Source: CAYMAI01 sp964388445
GTDB lineage: Bacteria > 4484-113 > JAGGVC01
Direction: 5' to 3'
Length of the DNA: 64,000 bases
Assembly: GCA_964388445.1 (NCBI GenBank)
Contig: CAYMAI010000002.1
Coordinates: forward strand, 248,001 to 312,000
In this document: positions 27,676 through 37,102 of the stretch, piece after piece
Numbering within the stretch: position 1 is the first letter of the stretch
Layout: each line of letters begins with the position of its first letter
The notes under the pieces: model-generated
Told to the model about the DNA's origin: nothing
The model's database searches: none
The model's input: the letters and a program-made list of their open reading frames with translations, nothing else
Translations under genes and position numbers: made by a program

Positions 27676-28629
27676 CTACCCTATTTCCTCGATGTCGTAT
27701 GCGCCGAGGCCGAATGCCGCCATTTTGCCTACGCCCAGCAGTTCGCCCGCGTTCCACCAAGACATATGCTCTTCCGGCACGCCGGTTAACTCTGCCTCCC
27801 CCGCGTATCCCGATGCCGGTATCCGCCTCTGTTGAGTGGAACTCCACCGTTCCAGTCTTACCTTTTTCCACTTGCCGGCCGGCATTTCCTCGTACGAACA
27901 GCCTTTTGGTATGTTTGTTGGTTCAGCGCCGTTCGCGTTCATTATCCCCATCAATCTTCGTGTCAGGCTGTCCCAAATGATCTTCGGCGTCGGCTCGACC
28001 GGTTCTTCGTCCCTATACCTGATGCGTACCGGCGTTCGGAAAACCAGCTTTATGTTGCGAGGCCGCGCCGATTCCTGCTCATCCCGCCTTCCGTCGAGCG
28101 TTAAATATTCCGGTTCGCCGGGGTGCGACACAGCGCTTTGCGTGCTTTTATATACCACTTTCGAGCGGCGGCCGCCGGTTCGCTTGACCTGCATCAATTT
28201 AAGCGGCGGCCGGTTTTTCCCCAGCCCGCGCTGCGCCATCCGTTTGAGCGCAGTCACCCAAAACGCGGTCTTGCGCGTATGCTCGCCCAATATCACGAGC
28301 CCGAATCTAAGCAGCCGTCCCGCCGCCACCACCTCCGGAGTGTCCGGCGCTTGTCGCAGTATGAACGGGTGCGGATTGTTCGTCGTTACGCCCGGCGGAA
28401 TTCCGGCATTTTCATTTTCAGGATGAACGAACGTATGCCACGCGGTGGCGTATGCGCAATCGAATCGAAGCAAACACTCCGCGCACGGCGCGCCGGGAAA
28501 CGGGCAGCACGACTCGCGCAGCGACACGCCGAGCGCGCTGCGAAGGTGCGCCCCCCAAAACCCGTTCGGCCTCGCTTCCGCCGATGTCTTAAGGACGACT
28601 TCAAACCTGTAATAAGGCACTCCGCTCAC
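27676..28629 (-). CDS. cas6: CRISPR precrRNA endoribonuclease Cas6
   Basis: RAMP-fold nuclease that cuts the repeats of pre-crRNA. The 317-aa protein ends with GVGKMAAFGLGAY, the glycine-rich loop of the Cas6 C-terminal domain, and begins with a RAMP strand (YRFEVVLKTS). A Cys-rich patch (CCPFPGAPCAECLLRFDC) lies near residues 41-58 and may bind zinc. It sits alone between the restriction genes and array 1, transcribed towards the helicase. GTG at 28629 has no ribosome binding site; an extended -10 box stands 6 nt upstream. Catalytic His not pinpointed. Confidence 0.85.
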   Translation of the reverse strand: MSGVPYYRFEVVLKTSAEARPNGFWGAHLRSALGVSLRESCCPFPGAPCAECLLRFDCAYATAWHTFVHPENENAGIPPGVTTNNPHPFILRQAPDTPEVVAAGRLLRFGLVILGEHTRKTAFWVTALKRMAQRGLGKNRPPLKLMQVKRTGGRRSKVVYKSTQSAVSHPGEPEYLTLDGRRDEQESARPRNIKLVFRTPVRIRYRDEEPVEPTPKIIWDSLTRRLMGIMNANGAEPTNIPKGCSYEEMPAGKWKKVRLERWSSTQQRRIPASGYAGEAELTGVPEEHMSWWNAGELLGVGKMAAFGLGAYDIEEIG

Positions 28630-28635
28630 GGCGCC

Positions 28636-28644
28636 ATTGTATCA
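28636..28644 (-). promoter_or_regulatory. Extended -10 promoter element of cas6
   Basis: On the minus strand TGATACAAT (28644-28636) is an extended -10 box that ends 6 nt before the GTG of cas6. This points to a near-leaderless transcript. No -35 is evident, as is common with extended -10 promoters. The same nonamer recurs in the leader of array 1 (30714-30706). Confidence 0.45.
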
Positions 28645-28713
28645 AACATGAACGGATTTACGGCGCGAAAAAGCCTGCGCTTCCAGATGGCGCATATTCG
28701 GAATCGCCGGTAT

Positions 28714-30371
28714 TCGCCAATCCCCTCATAACGGGGCAGTCTTTTCAGACTTGTTGGGTTTATGGAAATGCTAGGGTTTCTGGAAATGCGTCGTAATCCC
28801 CTAAAGCGGGGCACGTCCTTTCGGGCCTGGTATTGCCGCTGAGTTTTACCGTAAAAAACCGATGACCGTCGTAATCCCCTAAAGCGGGGCACGTCCTTTC
28901 GGACTCTCATCCATGACAGTCATCACATACACCCCTTTCCTCCCGTCGTAATCCCCTAAAGCGGGGCACGTCCTTTCGGACCCAGAGAAGAGGCGGAGGA
29001 GTATATCGCACGGCACAAGGTCGTAATCTCCTAAAGCGGGGCACGTCCTTTCGGACCCGACCACGGGCGGAACGGATTTCTACGCCGTCAAGCTCGTCGT
29101 AATTCCCTAAAGCGGGGCACGTCCTTTCGGACGTTGTAGCAACGGCATGCTACTGGTGCTCTTTTGTAAGGTCGTAATCCCCTAAAGCGGGGCACGTCCT
29201 TTCGGACAAATGTCTCCACAGGCACAGGCAGTGTCGAAGAAGTACGGGTCGTAATCCCCTAAAGCGGGGCACGTCCTTTCGGACACTTTCAATGCCAATC
29301 GTGCTATAGCGAGCAAGTCCAAGCGTCGTAATCCCCTAAAGCGGGGCACGTCCTTTCGGACGGGAGAACTGCCGTTGTTTCTGGCTTTGTTGCTGGAGTG
29401 TCGTAATCCCCTAAAGCGGGGCACGTCCTTTCGGACCGGCGGTAGAGTTAACGCCGGAATGGGACGGCAAAGCCGAGTCGTAATCCCCTAAAGCGGGGCA
29501 CGTCCTTTCGGACCTGATGAGATGAGGCAACAAGCTTTTAGAAAGTTGGAAGGTGTCGTAATCCCCTAAAGCGGGGCACGTCCTTTCGGACACAGCAAGT
29601 GCGAGTTTGCCAGGCCGCAGGGGCTGAAGAGTGTCGTAATCCCCTAAAGCGGGGCACGTCCTTTCGGACCGTTGTCAAGCTTTTGCTGGCGGCAGGCGCG
29701 GATGTGCACGCGTCGTAATCCCCTAAAGCGGGGCACGTCCTTTCGGACTGAACCGTCGAATGTTTGGCGCGGTCCGCATTTCTGCTGGTCGTAATCCCCT
29801 AAAGCGGGGCACGTCCTTTCGGACCCGGAAAGCAGGTCATTAACAAGCGCACAGGCGAAGTGTCGTAATCCCCTAAAGCGGGGCACGTCCTTTCGGACCA
29901 CGCGATGGACGGCAGCGCCCTCCGGTTGGCGAAGGAATAGTCGTAATCCCCTAAAGCGGGGCACGTCCTTTCGGACAGGTAGTCTGGTATGAAGAAATTA
30001 TTCTTCTGCTGGACGACGTCGTAATCCCCTAAAGCGGGGCACGTCCTTTCGGACGGTATTGCGCTCCCTCGTCGAAATCCACTGTTACGGACAAAAGGTC
30101 GTAATCCCCTAAAGCGGGGCACGTCCTTTCGGACAACCGAAGCCCGCGCCGGAGCTACCGGAGGACGACATGGAGTCGTAATCCCCTAAAGCGGGGCACG
30201 TCCTTTCGGACCAGACCCACCATATGGCGTGGACGTAGCGTCTCGTCACAAAGGCGTCGTAATCCCCTAAAGCGGGGCACGTCCTTTCGGACCCGCGCTC
30301 GCTTGACTACTTCGCATTTTGGCGAATGAATCAAGTCGTAATCCCCTAAAGCGGGGCACGTCCTTTCGGAC
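28714..30371 (-). CRISPR. CRISPR array 1 (21 near-identical repeats plus one degenerate)
   Basis: 37-bp repeats start at 28790, 28868, 28945, 29020, 29096, 29171, 29248, 29325, 29400, 29477, 29555, 29633, 29712, 29788, 29862, 29940, 30018, 30098, 30175, 30256 and 30335; spacers are about 37-45 bp. A decayed repeat at 28714-28750 marks the old end, and single changes occur in the repeats at 28790, 29020 and 29096. The leader lies to the right, so the array is transcribed leftwards. In that sense the repeat begins GTCCGAAAGGAC, continues with a CCCC/GGGG hairpin and ends ATTACGAC, matching the 8-nt 5' tag expected of type III crRNAs. Confidence 0.98.
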
Positions 30372-30731
30372 TGCAGGCTCAGGAAACCTGCATCAGTAAA
30401 AGCTTTAAAGGTGCAATTTCCGTTGCCGACAAGAACACCATATCACAAGCGCGATTGCGTGTCAATATTTTCTCTTCGGATTTTGAAAAAAGCTATTGGA
30501 GATGCCTTGAAAACCGGTTTTCCGTAACCTAGCCGGTTTTCCGGGGTGTTGGAGGTTACGGACGAGAAAAACATCGAACGCCGGATTTTCGGCTTCTTTT
30601 CGCTAACATGCATGAATAAAGGAAATTCGGCCTCTCAAGGCCTTTCCCGTGGCTTCTCGCACCGCTATACAAACGCTTTCCGTAAGCATTTCGCGGCCCG
30701 GCGGCATTGTATCAAAGTTTGTTAACCGAAC
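30372..30731 (-). promoter_or_regulatory. Leader of CRISPR array 1
   Basis: A 360-bp non-coding leader, nearly identical to 41611-41970; the few differences cluster in its distal half. At the repeat junction is the inverted repeat TGCAGG/CCTGCA (30372-30392). An 8-bp inverted repeat CCGTAACC/GGTTACGG lies at 30522-30561. Near the distal end, GTTAACAAAC is followed by the extended -10 TGATACAAT (30714-30706), a candidate promoter for the pre-crRNA. Confidence 0.8.
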
Positions 30732-30783
30732 TCCACACGCAGGAAAAGAGCGGGCTCGAACTCGGAAATGTTGAGAGCGCGGG

Positions 30784-32214
30784 TCATTGCTCGGAAAAAG
30801 TCAAAGGAGGCGCAGGCAGAATATGTGCATGTACTTGAGGCTCCACCGGTTCACCGGTTACTGTTTCGATAATATCGACAACTTGGTCGTAATATTTTTG
30901 CGCTTTTTCGCGACTGATTGCTTCCCGGCCGTGAGCAAGCACTGATTTGTTACGCCCGTCAATGAAATCCTTAACAGGCTGATATTTGTCGTGCCAAACA
31001 ATTTTTCCGCCGCTAACCGGAGGATATCTGACAACATTAACAAACGGCATTTCGGGATTAACATCTTTTACTTTTTCATTCAAAATCCGCACTACTGCCA
31101 TACAGTCCTTCAGCCCTGATTGGTACAACTCCGAAGGTTTTTTGTAGTCTCTCCCTTTTCCGATTGTGGACATTATTTCGCCTCCGATTAGCGTATCGTT
31201 AAATCGCGCAAGGTTGTTTTCTCTATCGCGGTCGTCCAATTGGATGCCATAATCCGTGAAAAGCGCAATTTTGGCAATCCATTCAAGGGCGCTGTTCACT
31301 CTTGCCATGGCGTCGTCGAAGCGTCCGATTTCCATGCAAGTTTTTGCATTGGCAAGCAGGCTGAATATCCAGCCCATATCGTATATTTCCGCGTCTACGT
31401 GGGACGCATGCAGGCAAATGTATTCATTGAAGAGCTTTAACCAATTTGAAAAGCTTTCGTTGTCCCACTCGTCAGCCAACCTTTTAAGCTCTATACAAAT
31501 CTCCGTACCTTTCTCAAAAAACTTCTCTGGGCTGCTATCTTTGCGGTAGGGCTTAAAGCGGTCGATATCATGAACGAAATCAGCCGCACGGGCTAATTCA
31601 GCGCCGAGGATACGGTAGAAAGCCTTTGGAGCATTATATCCAAGTTTTTTGCACAAAGAAATTACGGCAGGAAAGTTGCGGGATGCCCAGGCGGATTCTA
31701 TGTCTTTTAGCTCCAAATGGGCAAGCGCCTCCAAGACGCCGGTCATATCGCTTTGCGACATTGTATTGGGGTCAGGCTTGCCGTCTTTAAACCGGACATC
31801 GACATATATGGTCGGAACTCCCAAAATTGCGGAAGCAGCGGATATTGCAGCCGCCATCCACTTTCTTCCGCCTGTAGGTTCGGTAACGACAAAATAGCCG
31901 CGCCTTCGAAGCCCTTCAATTATATGAATAACTTCTGCCGTCAAATCACCGGCACAAAGCGGGCTGTCTTCGAACTTGTCGATTATTTCATAAGAAGAAG
32001 GATGTTGTTTTAACCATTCAATTGCATCCGCTGTGGATCTAGCGGTTTTAGTAGTGACTATTGAAATCCACTCGAAAGGAATATTTAAAAACCCTGTTTC
32101 GAGTTCAAACTGCACTATTTCGGCCGTTATCCCCATTGTGGCGATAAGCGCAAGGGGTTTGCCCTGCGAAATGCTTTGCAGGCTTGACTTGTCATTAGCA
32201 TCGATCATCTTCAC
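30784..32214 (-). CDS. CARF-HEPN protein, Csm6/Cas02710-like
   Basis: Accessory RNase of the type III system, expected to be activated by cyclic oligoadenylate. The N-terminal Rossmann-like CARF domain shows TMGITAEIV and TEPTGGRKWMAAA (near residue 113), a ligand-binding signature of the TIGR02710 group. A long helical region follows, and RNKSVLAH (from residue 421) supplies the HEPN catalytic Arg and His. GTG at 32214 has AAGGAG 9 nt upstream; TTG at 32220 and ATG at 32208 are alternatives. The start overlaps the end of the csx1-like gene, so the two are translationally coupled. Confidence 0.8.
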   Translation of the reverse strand: MKMIDANDKSSLQSISQGKPLALIATMGITAEIVQFELETGFLNIPFEWISIVTTKTARSTADAIEWLKQHPSSYEIIDKFEDSPLCAGDLTAEVIHIIEGLRRRGYFVVTEPTGGRKWMAAAISAASAILGVPTIYVDVRFKDGKPDPNTMSQSDMTGVLEALAHLELKDIESAWASRNFPAVISLCKKLGYNAPKAFYRILGAELARAADFVHDIDRFKPYRKDSSPEKFFEKGTEICIELKRLADEWDNESFSNWLKLFNEYICLHASHVDAEIYDMGWIFSLLANAKTCMEIGRFDDAMARVNSALEWIAKIALFTDYGIQLDDRDRENNLARFNDTLIGGEIMSTIGKGRDYKKPSELYQSGLKDCMAVVRILNEKVKDVNPEMPFVNVVRYPPVSGGKIVWHDKYQPVKDFIDGRNKSVLAHGREAISREKAQKYYDQVVDIIETVTGEPVEPQVHAHILPAPPLTFSEQ

Positions 32215-33538
32215 AGCCAAATACTCCTTTCTCGAAATACTTCAAAGCTTCGCTCAAAAACGACTCAACACCGGAAGCACTAACCTGCTCTGTCTTTCTG
32301 CCGAACTGAGAGTGCATTAAATCATTGCGTAAATTTGAAATGTCCGACCACAATTTCAACAAAGACTCCAATTCGCTATTGTCGGGTACGCCTTTTCGGG
32401 ATGAAGGAAATAGCACCCTTTTAAGCTTGCTTTTATCGCTATTATATGATTCCAAGTATTCATAATAGCTCGAAACACTGTTTTTTGCATAATGCCCTTT
32501 ATGAATATTTTTGTTTAGCCATCCTTCTAATGCCTGTCGAACATTAGGCTCCTCTGCCATGTTGTCCGAGTAATTATGTACAATAGCGGAGTAAGTTACA
32601 AGTAGCTCGCGTGCTATACTAACTGCATTATAGTAATATCTGTGCTCAATATGCCACCTAAGCTGTGCAACTTTATTACTTATCCCGGAACTATCAAAAG
32701 GAAAAGTTGACGATAATTGCTTTAGGATATCTTCCAGCAATATTTGAATTGGAGGTATTTTACTCAGGTCATTTTTGGCTGCTTTAAGCGCGCTATGCAA
32801 AATGCTAGCGGATTGGGATACTTCTTTGGTTCTGTTTAGCAGCATCTTATCCGAAAAAGTGCGCAAGTGGCGTCTCAGAGGTTTAAGCGAGGTTAGGCTT
32901 CTGTCACCTTTCAGCCAAGAGGCATTTTGTAGGTACCCAATTTCCTCAGCAAGATCGTACCCTCTCCCATGTTTTGACAAGTCTCTCGCAAGGCCCATCA
33001 GTCGCAATAGGTGCATTACAGGGGTAAGGTCAAAAACTGGTACGGTGTCATCTTCGGTGTTCTTTGCATCTAAGGCACCGTAAATCAAGTGAGTGACGTC
33101 AATATTGCGCACTTCTTTCAAATACGCCGCTATTGCAACGGCAAAAATCGGCTGGGAGCGAAATCCATGCGTTACGTCAATTAATACTCTGGCCGGTGTG
33201 CTATCAATCGATTTAATATCCAAGGCATTTAACATAACCTTGAATACATTCCATAGTTCAGATTCATTTGTGCAATTCGGTATAAGTTGCAGCCTAAGTT
33301 CTAGGCTGTTATTTATAATATTTTCATTCTTGTATTTGGTAAGCTGGCTTTCCAACCTTAAATAGTGTGTATCTCTCGCTTTTTCAGTAGCCAAAATGCA
33401 AAGAACGCTCGGCGCAAAAGCATGCGCGACGAACAATGAAAAATACTCTGTTTCAAGAGACCATTTATCGTGACTATACTTTACTGGATTATACTTTGAC
33501 ACTCCCAAAAAACTAATTGCTAAGTTAATACTTGACAT
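32195..33538 (-). CDS. CARF-HEPN protein of the DxTHG (Csx1/TM1812) family
   Basis: A 447-aa type III accessory RNase. The CARF domain ends with DVTHGFRSQP (from residue 121), the DxTHG signature. The C-terminal HEPN domain has RNDLMH (Arg404, His409). An N-terminal start with GGAG 7 nt before the ATG is clear. It follows csm5 by 73 nt and overlaps the second CARF-HEPN gene. The gene is visibly more AT-rich than the csm genes before it, hinting at separate acquisition. Expected to degrade RNA when Cas10 makes cyclic oligoadenylate. Confidence 0.82.
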   Translation of the reverse strand: MSSINLAISFLGVSKYNPVKYSHDKWSLETEYFSLFVAHAFAPSVLCILATEKARDTHYLRLESQLTKYKNENIINNSLELRLQLIPNCTNESELWNVFKVMLNALDIKSIDSTPARVLIDVTHGFRSQPIFAVAIAAYLKEVRNIDVTHLIYGALDAKNTEDDTVPVFDLTPVMHLLRLMGLARDLSKHGRGYDLAEEIGYLQNASWLKGDRSLTSLKPLRRHLRTFSDKMLLNRTKEVSQSASILHSALKAAKNDLSKIPPIQILLEDILKQLSSTFPFDSSGISNKVAQLRWHIEHRYYYNAVSIARELLVTYSAIVHNYSDNMAEEPNVRQALEGWLNKNIHKGHYAKNSVSSYYEYLESYNSDKSKLKRVLFPSSRKGVPDNSELESLLKLWSDISNLRNDLMHSQFGRKTEQVSASGVESFLSEALKYFEKGVFGCEDDRC

Positions 33539-33611
33539 ACAAGTACTCCAATATTAGGTGGATGCAAATACGAAATAGAAGATTGAGTTCGGACAAAATG
33601 ACTTGCGCCTC

Positions 33612-35120
33612 TTATTTAATTATCCTTACCCACCCCATCGGCCGCCATCCTTCTTTGGTATTTGCCAATCTGAAAGACAAAGGAAATGGATTAATCGGGC
33701 CGTAGTTGCCATCTTTCAGCTTGGCGCGATAGAACCGGTTTCCGATAGAATTGGCAGTGTCGATTAGCATTCGCTCGTCGCTAAACATGGCCGGAATGCC
33801 GGTCATTCCGCTCCACCCGGATGCAAAGCCAATCTGAAGAAAGTCTGCAGGCGAAGCAAGCACAGTGGATTTCAGCCAGTTTGCAGCCTGTTTCATTGCT
33901 TTGCTGGGTTTTTCATCCATGGACTTTTCCGCTCGTCTAATTAGCCCAGCTGCCTGATATCCGGCAACCTTTTCATTGTAGTTTTGAAGCATTCCCTTTA
34001 TAGCATGCCAGCACTTATCACCAGATTCTTCTCTGAGCAACCATGCTTGGTCGGGGTTTGAATGGTCTCGCAGCTTTCCTTTTATTTTGGCGATTTCAAG
34101 GCATTCATCTATACGAATAAATGCTGCGAACTTCGAGCCGGGCAAAGCGGCTTCGACATATAATGGAACGCCGATACCCGATTTACTGAGGACATTTACT
34201 TTGAAAAGTGCGAGATTCGTATGCGCCAATGGTGAATCGCAAACTTGCAGCAAACGTCCAAGATCGCCTGTCTGTGCTCCTCCCCTATCGCGAGGGTCGC
34301 TTTTATCGGCCGGCCGGCACATATTCTTACTGCGTCTATCGCCATCGAATCGCTCTCTTGCTGCTTGGAGCACCGTTCTTAAACTACCTTTTAGCGAACT
34401 TCCGGGAACATACGGGATTCCGAAGCCATCGCGGATGAACTGATGAAGTTCGTTAAGACCACTGAATTCACCGCGCTCCTCCCGGACCGTAGTTTCTTTT
34501 GAAGATTTGCTAGTTGCGCCAGAGGGCAAGGCTGTTTCGCTCTTTTTGCTTAACCAGTAGTTACCGATTGTCGAATCCTTCGCGAGGTCCCAATCCTTCG
34601 GAAGTCTTTCACATTTCTTGACCAAGTCATTTTGATTTAATAGCTTTCGGAAGTCCGCTTCCATTTTGCACGCGGCCCATTTCTGCGGAAACTTCTTGTC
34701 AAGGCCAATCAGCTGGCCTACTTCTTCGAAGGAGCTTGCGGAAGCAATACGAGCTTCGAGAGAATTTCCGGAGGGTCCACGAAATGAGGATGAAGGTTCT
34801 TTTTCACTCGCGATTATGCCAGTATCAATGCTTTCTGGAGCCGGAACTGGCATTGGGCTTGAACTATATTCGCTCCAAGAAGGACTGCCCGAAATTCCAT
34901 CCTTATCCCAAGAACGAAACTTTGGGATTGTTCCGCCTTCGGGGAAAATTTTCGAAAAATCGGGAAAGTACAGCCGTCCATTATCGAATCTGAAATCATA
35001 TCCGTTGTATGAAAGCACTTCGCCGCTGCCAATGTGGAGTGGCGTGACCACTTCAAAAGTCCAAATCTTCGGAAGGCCCAAGTTAGTTTTGCTGACGTTA
35101 ATATCGGCTTTTGCGTTCAT
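33612..35120 (-). CDS. csm5: Type III-A CRISPR RAMP protein Csm5
   Basis: Backbone-capping RAMP subunit of the Csm complex, 502 aa. WTFEVVTPLHIGSGE opens the first RAMP domain, and GIPYVPGSSLKGSLRTVLQ is the glycine-rich motif shared with Csm3. The longer open frame from 35273 adds an unrelated 51 residues; ATG at 35120 has GGAGGT 5 nt upstream and overlaps the csm4 stop by 4 nt (ATGA). The C-terminal end PMGWVRI is the usual Csm5 finish. Complete and in order. Confidence 0.92.
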   Translation of the reverse strand: MNAKADINVSKTNLGLPKIWTFEVVTPLHIGSGEVLSYNGYDFRFDNGRLYFPDFSKIFPEGGTIPKFRSWDKDGISGSPSWSEYSSSPMPVPAPESIDTGIIASEKEPSSSFRGPSGNSLEARIASASSFEEVGQLIGLDKKFPQKWAACKMEADFRKLLNQNDLVKKCERLPKDWDLAKDSTIGNYWLSKKSETALPSGATSKSSKETTVREERGEFSGLNELHQFIRDGFGIPYVPGSSLKGSLRTVLQAARERFDGDRRSKNMCRPADKSDPRDRGGAQTGDLGRLLQVCDSPLAHTNLALFKVNVLSKSGIGVPLYVEAALPGSKFAAFIRIDECLEIAKIKGKLRDHSNPDQAWLLREESGDKCWHAIKGMLQNYNEKVAGYQAAGLIRRAEKSMDEKPSKAMKQAANWLKSTVLASPADFLQIGFASGWSGMTGIPAMFSDERMLIDTANSIGNRFYRAKLKDGNYGPINPFPLSFRLANTKEGWRPMGWVRIIK

Positions 35121-36271
35121 CGAGCACCTCCATCTGTGCCATCTAATGGCAGCTTTACCGGAAGCGCAATCGTCCGCCCGCTTCGCCAAATGCATTTCTG
35201 ATCGTTTTCTAGCGGTATACCGCCGGTTTGTTCCTCCGGGCGAAAACCTTCCGGGAATACGTTTACCGCACATCCATGCGAGCCCGAATGCAATCCTGCA
35301 AGTAGTGCGCCTTTATCCGCCATACGTACGCGCTTTGAAACAACCGCTTGTGAAGTGCCCGGCACCGTATTTCTGCCCTGACGTGATAATGGCGTCCATC
35401 TGGAGTTTTTGTGTTGTAGTGCATTCATTAACTCGCTTTCGGCAGGATAGCCAGGATACAAAAGCCCAAGTGTTAGAGCAGTGTTGGCGCCTTCGACTTC
35501 CGGCAGTTTGAATTCGCTTACATGTTCGCTTTTGTGAGGTTCGAAGTCAAAACGCCCATAACCATAAGTCCGGTCGCCGCCGATTCCGGTCATTCCCAGC
35601 AGCTTGACCGCTTTCAAGAAATTTTCCGTGTGCTGCCCTGCATCCACAATTAGCGCAGCCTTTGCATTATTCGCAAATCGAAACGAAGCAACGCGATATG
35701 GCATGCTTACTCTAGGAACCTCGCCCGGTTCAGACACTCTGCTTGCAAGCATTCCAGGATGAAGTAGGACGCGTTCTTGGACGGTCTTTTTAACCCAGCG
35801 GCCATCAAATTCGGACAGCGCAACCGGCGCAGGTTTGGGCGTGCCGTTAGTTTTCTCAAACTCTCTGAAATACTCGCAAAGCACTTTTTGTGCCATTTGC
35901 TCGCCAGAAGCCCATTTGTCCCAAATGTCGCTACGAAGCCACTTTATTTTGTTTACGACCTTAATAACATGAAGCTGGTTATCCGGGTCAATCTCGATTG
36001 CCTTTGCGGGAACAGGCAGGTAAAGGTGGTCTGTATCACTTGCATCGCAGAGTAAGGGCAAAAGCCCTGAACAAGCAACTGCCGTGCTATCCGGCGCAAA
36101 CCACTCATTGGGGAAATCGCCCGTTACGTTTTTCCATGCGACAGCCGCCGCGGAAATTATCGTATCGTTTTCGGGAAGCCGCGCGCCATGTTCTTGCGTA
36201 ACGAATCTCGCGCCGATGTGGTGGAGCGCCGCGCTGCCAAAGTCCAAAGTTAGTTTCAGTATAGGTGGCAT
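35117..36271 (-). CDS. csm4: Type III-A CRISPR RAMP protein Csm4
   Basis: Binds the crRNA 5' tag and joins Cas10 to the Csm3 backbone. The 384-aa protein shows RAMP strands at the start (ILKLTLDFGSAALHH), a conserved mid-region SRVSEPGEVPRVSMPYRVA, and GMTGIGGDRTYGYGRF, the glycine-rich loop of Csm4. It lies 35 nt after csm3 and overlaps csm5 by 4 nt. Weak ribosome binding site (AAGGG). Confidence 0.93.
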   Translation of the reverse strand: MPPILKLTLDFGSAALHHIGARFVTQEHGARLPENDTIISAAAVAWKNVTGDFPNEWFAPDSTAVACSGLLPLLCDASDTDHLYLPVPAKAIEIDPDNQLHVIKVVNKIKWLRSDIWDKWASGEQMAQKVLCEYFREFEKTNGTPKPAPVALSEFDGRWVKKTVQERVLLHPGMLASRVSEPGEVPRVSMPYRVASFRFANNAKAALIVDAGQHTENFLKAVKLLGMTGIGGDRTYGYGRFDFEPHKSEHVSEFKLPEVEGANTALTLGLLYPGYPAESELMNALQHKNSRWTPLSRQGRNTVPGTSQAVVSKRVRMADKGALLAGLHSGSHGCAVNVFPEGFRPEEQTGGIPLENDQKCIWRSGRTIALPVKLPLDGTDGGAR

Positions 36272-36306
36272 TTGCTTTTCCCTTTACGGTCTTCGGCTCG
36301 CGGATT

Positions 36307-37092
36307 CTAAACGCCAGTCCCCGCACTGATTTCTTTCGGAGGATCTCCGTGAAGCAGCGATTTGAACGGGATTACATCTCCCCATCCATCGAGCTTGTTT
36401 TCGGAAACCTCGCCTTTATCTCCAAAGCTGATTTCGAGAATGTCTGTCGGGATAACTTTAACTTGTCCATAGCCTCGCGTTCCGCTCCCGCCTAAATACT
36501 CGGTTTCGAGAAGGATTAAGCAATTCTTTAATGCTTCGCGAAGTTCCTTGCCGTCGCCGTCGGTATCCCAAATAGAAAGAACGACTTCACAAGCAAAAAC
36601 AGCACCACGCGGCACACGCTCTATTTGCCGGAAATTGCGGCTTTGCGGTCCACCGGTAAGTCGGTCAACACCAATTTCGGTTTTTACTTCAGTATACGGT
36701 GCGTCGAGAAATTTCCCCACTGAATCCGATTCGAATAGCCTTTGAGAATCTTCGGTTAAAAACGCGTCACGCACTGTTAGCCGAGTGGAGGTCAAATGTC
36801 CTCCTTTCGCGTCCGCCGAAACTCCGAACAACCTCCCGCATAGGCTGGAAGGGTCATTTCCTGCCCTGCCATTTTCCGCATATTCACCGAGAACCTTCTC
36901 CAGCGCGCTGCGTAGTTTGCCCTTTAGAGAAGAGCCTGGAATATAAGGTGTTCCCGAAACAGGATCTCTGATTACCGGCGAATCGATTGCACCTATGGCA
37001 ATGCCGGGGTCGGAAGAGCCAATTCGCATTCCAGTAAGTAATTCCAGATTAAAACGTACAACAACCTTTTTTGTCAATTTTGCCACACTCAT
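36307..37092 (-). CDS. csm3: Type III-A CRISPR RAMP protein Csm3
   Basis: Repeating backbone subunit that cuts target RNA every 6 nt. GIAIGAIDSPVIRDP near the start carries the catalytic Asp candidate (Asp37), and PYIPGSSLKGKLRSALE plus the later GGSGTRGYGQVKV are the RAMP glycine-rich motifs. Length 261 aa fits the family (about 220-260). GAGG stands 8 nt before the ATG. Target-RNA cleavage should therefore be intact. Confidence 0.95.
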   Translation of the reverse strand: MSVAKLTKKVVVRFNLELLTGMRIGSSDPGIAIGAIDSPVIRDPVSGTPYIPGSSLKGKLRSALEKVLGEYAENGRAGNDPSSLCGRLFGVSADAKGGHLTSTRLTVRDAFLTEDSQRLFESDSVGKFLDAPYTEVKTEIGVDRLTGGPQSRNFRQIERVPRGAVFACEVVLSIWDTDGDGKELREALKNCLILLETEYLGGSGTRGYGQVKVIPTDILEISFGDKGEVSENKLDGWGDVIPFKSLLHGDPPKEISAGTGV

Positions 37093-37102
37093 AGTTTTTA
37101 CC

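Noticed and set aside
28600..30130. Several open frames through both CRISPR arrays with repeated RGLR and CPALGDYD segments
   Set aside because: They are translations of the 37-bp repeats; the periodicity and leader define arrays, not proteins.
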